A DNA stretch of 64,000 bases from Candidatus Nanopelagicales bacterium (GTDB lineage Bacteria > Actinomycetota > Actinomycetes > S36-B12): assembly GCA_018609125.1 (NCBI GenBank), contig JABAYF010000022.1:22248-86247 (forward strand), read 5' to 3'. The translations under genes were made by a program, and so were the position numbers. The notes under the pieces were generated by a model. It was not told where the DNA came from and did no database searches. It worked only from the letters and a program-made list of their open reading frames with translations. Of the stretch, positions 62,830 through 64,000 are shown in pieces; within the stretch, counting starts at the first letter, position 1, and the number at the start of each line of letters is the position of its first letter.

Positions 62830-63285
62830 ATGATGGTCGTTGAGGCGCCTGCCGTCGGGTGGGCTGAGACCTTGCGTGAACACGGTCTCAGCGTTACCGC
62901 CCAGCGGCTTGCGGTCATGCGTGCCGTGGCCGAGCATCCACACATCACCGCCGATGAAGTTGCTGATGCTGCGCGAGCACACATCGGCGCGATTTCGAAG
63001 CAGGCGGTGTATGACGCACTCGGCGTGCTCGTAGACGCAGCCCTGGTGCGGCGAATTCAACCGCAGGGCTCACCGGCGCTGTTTGAAGACCGTGTGGGTG
63101 ATAATCACCATCACCTCATCTGCCGAGACTGTGGGCGGGTGAGTGACGTGGACTGCGCCGTGGGCTCGGTGCCGTGTTTGACCGCCAGTGACGACCATGG
63201 CTTCACCATTGATGAAGCCGAGGTTGCCTACTGGGGACGATGCTCCAACTGTCAACGTGACTTTAGCCGCAACCAATCCCGGTAA
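62830..63285 (+). CDS. furA: Fur-family regulator FurA
   Basis: Redox- and iron-responsive repressor of katG. A 151-residue Fur protein with the winged helix ([45 protein letters not shown]) and the metal-binding dimer domain ([22 protein letters not shown], with a second pair in [11 protein letters not shown], a likely zinc site). It lies 16 bp before katG, the classic actinobacterial arrangement. The leaderless promoter sets ATG 62830. Confidence 0.94.
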   Translation: MMVVEAPAVGWAETLREHGLSVTAQRLAVMRAVAEHPHITADEVADAARAHIGAISKQAVYDALGVLVDAALVRRIQPQGSPALFEDRVGDNHHHLICRDCGRVSDVDCAVGSVPCLTASDDHGFTIDEAEVAYWGRCSNCQRDFSRNQSR

Positions 63286-63301
63286 CTAACAGGAGAGATA
63301 A

Positions 63302-64000
<699 letters not shown>

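Noticed and set aside
62689-63060. 124-residue N-terminal extension of the beta-propeller protein
   Set aside because: It overlaps furA on the other strand, and the signal peptide begins exactly at the GTG with a -10 box 7 nt upstream.

Overview
The window is one continuous piece of an actinobacterial chromosome (high-GC, Actinomycetota). The evidence is the mycothiol gene mshA, the senX3-regX3 pair, carD-ispD-ispF, gpgS, cspB/DUF2771/DUF3027/DUF2530, serC and citA, an XPB-type helicase with its partner protein, the furA-katG pair, and a tmsA/tmsB pair for 10-methyl fatty acids. Several blocks keep the gene order known from Mycobacterium, but the genes are shorter and more tightly packed, often with 1-4 nt overlaps. 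This suggests a compact-genome, free-living actinobacterium, possibly aquatic. I cannot name the genus. Roughly 67 protein genes, two tRNAs (Thr-TGT, Arg-CCT) and no CRISPR, IS element or prophage were seen.

Layout. 1-6.0 kb: the end of an LPKFD-repeat protein, DUF2516, gpm-ybjN-mshA, phoU, and divergent senX3-regX3. 6.0-10.8 kb: lpqE, then carD-ispD-ispF-cysS-rlmB. 10.7-19.3 kb: transport and envelope genes (CPA2 antiporter, DHA2 exporter, DM13 protein, CPBP protease, K+ channel) with otsA and gpgS. 19.3-21.7 kb: solo groEL with a double CIRCE operator and a strong 3' hairpin. 21.7-29.5 kb: the XPB helicase and its partner, separated by an M20/GNAT/enolase-superfamily cassette that fits a D- to L-amino acid pathway. 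29.5-36.2 kb: cold-shock, DUF and MFS genes, serC, citA and pdxH. 36.2-41.1 kb: a ParA/ribbon-helix-helix pair, photolyase, DtxR, a CstR-like repressor and an SDR. 41.1-45.3 kb: tmsB, tmsA and a Ca2+/cation exchanger. 45.3-49.6 kb: fdhD-fdhF and an orphan PotD-like lipoprotein. 49.6-54.7 kb: tRNA-Arg, gene fragments, DUF6790, a GH15 trehalase-like enzyme and a NarL-type two-component system. 55.0-57.2 kb: an arsenic locus using an aquaporin instead of ArsB. 57.2-60.5 kb: an extracytoplasmic flavin/redox cluster. 60.8-64.0 kb: an exported beta-propeller protein, furA and the start of katG.

The most interesting region is 57.2-60.5 kb. ApbE (FAD:protein FMN transferase) is translationally coupled to two small exported or anchored low-complexity proteins. 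One ends in D-T-S-T-G-A-S, matching the known FMN-acceptor motif; the other carries the closely related D-A-S-T-G-G-S followed by a 32-residue Asp/Tyr tail. No ordinary FMN-binding domain is present. Downstream, a ferric-reductase-like membrane gene and a sensor kinase are both truncated at one junction, as if a deletion had joined them.

A second theme is gene expression. At least 23 genes have a TANNNT -10 element 6-8 nt upstream of the start codon, as expected for leaderless mRNAs. This fixes many start sites and reveals a 29-codon microprotein. At two junctions the TAG stop codon of one gene forms the first half of the -10 box of the next.
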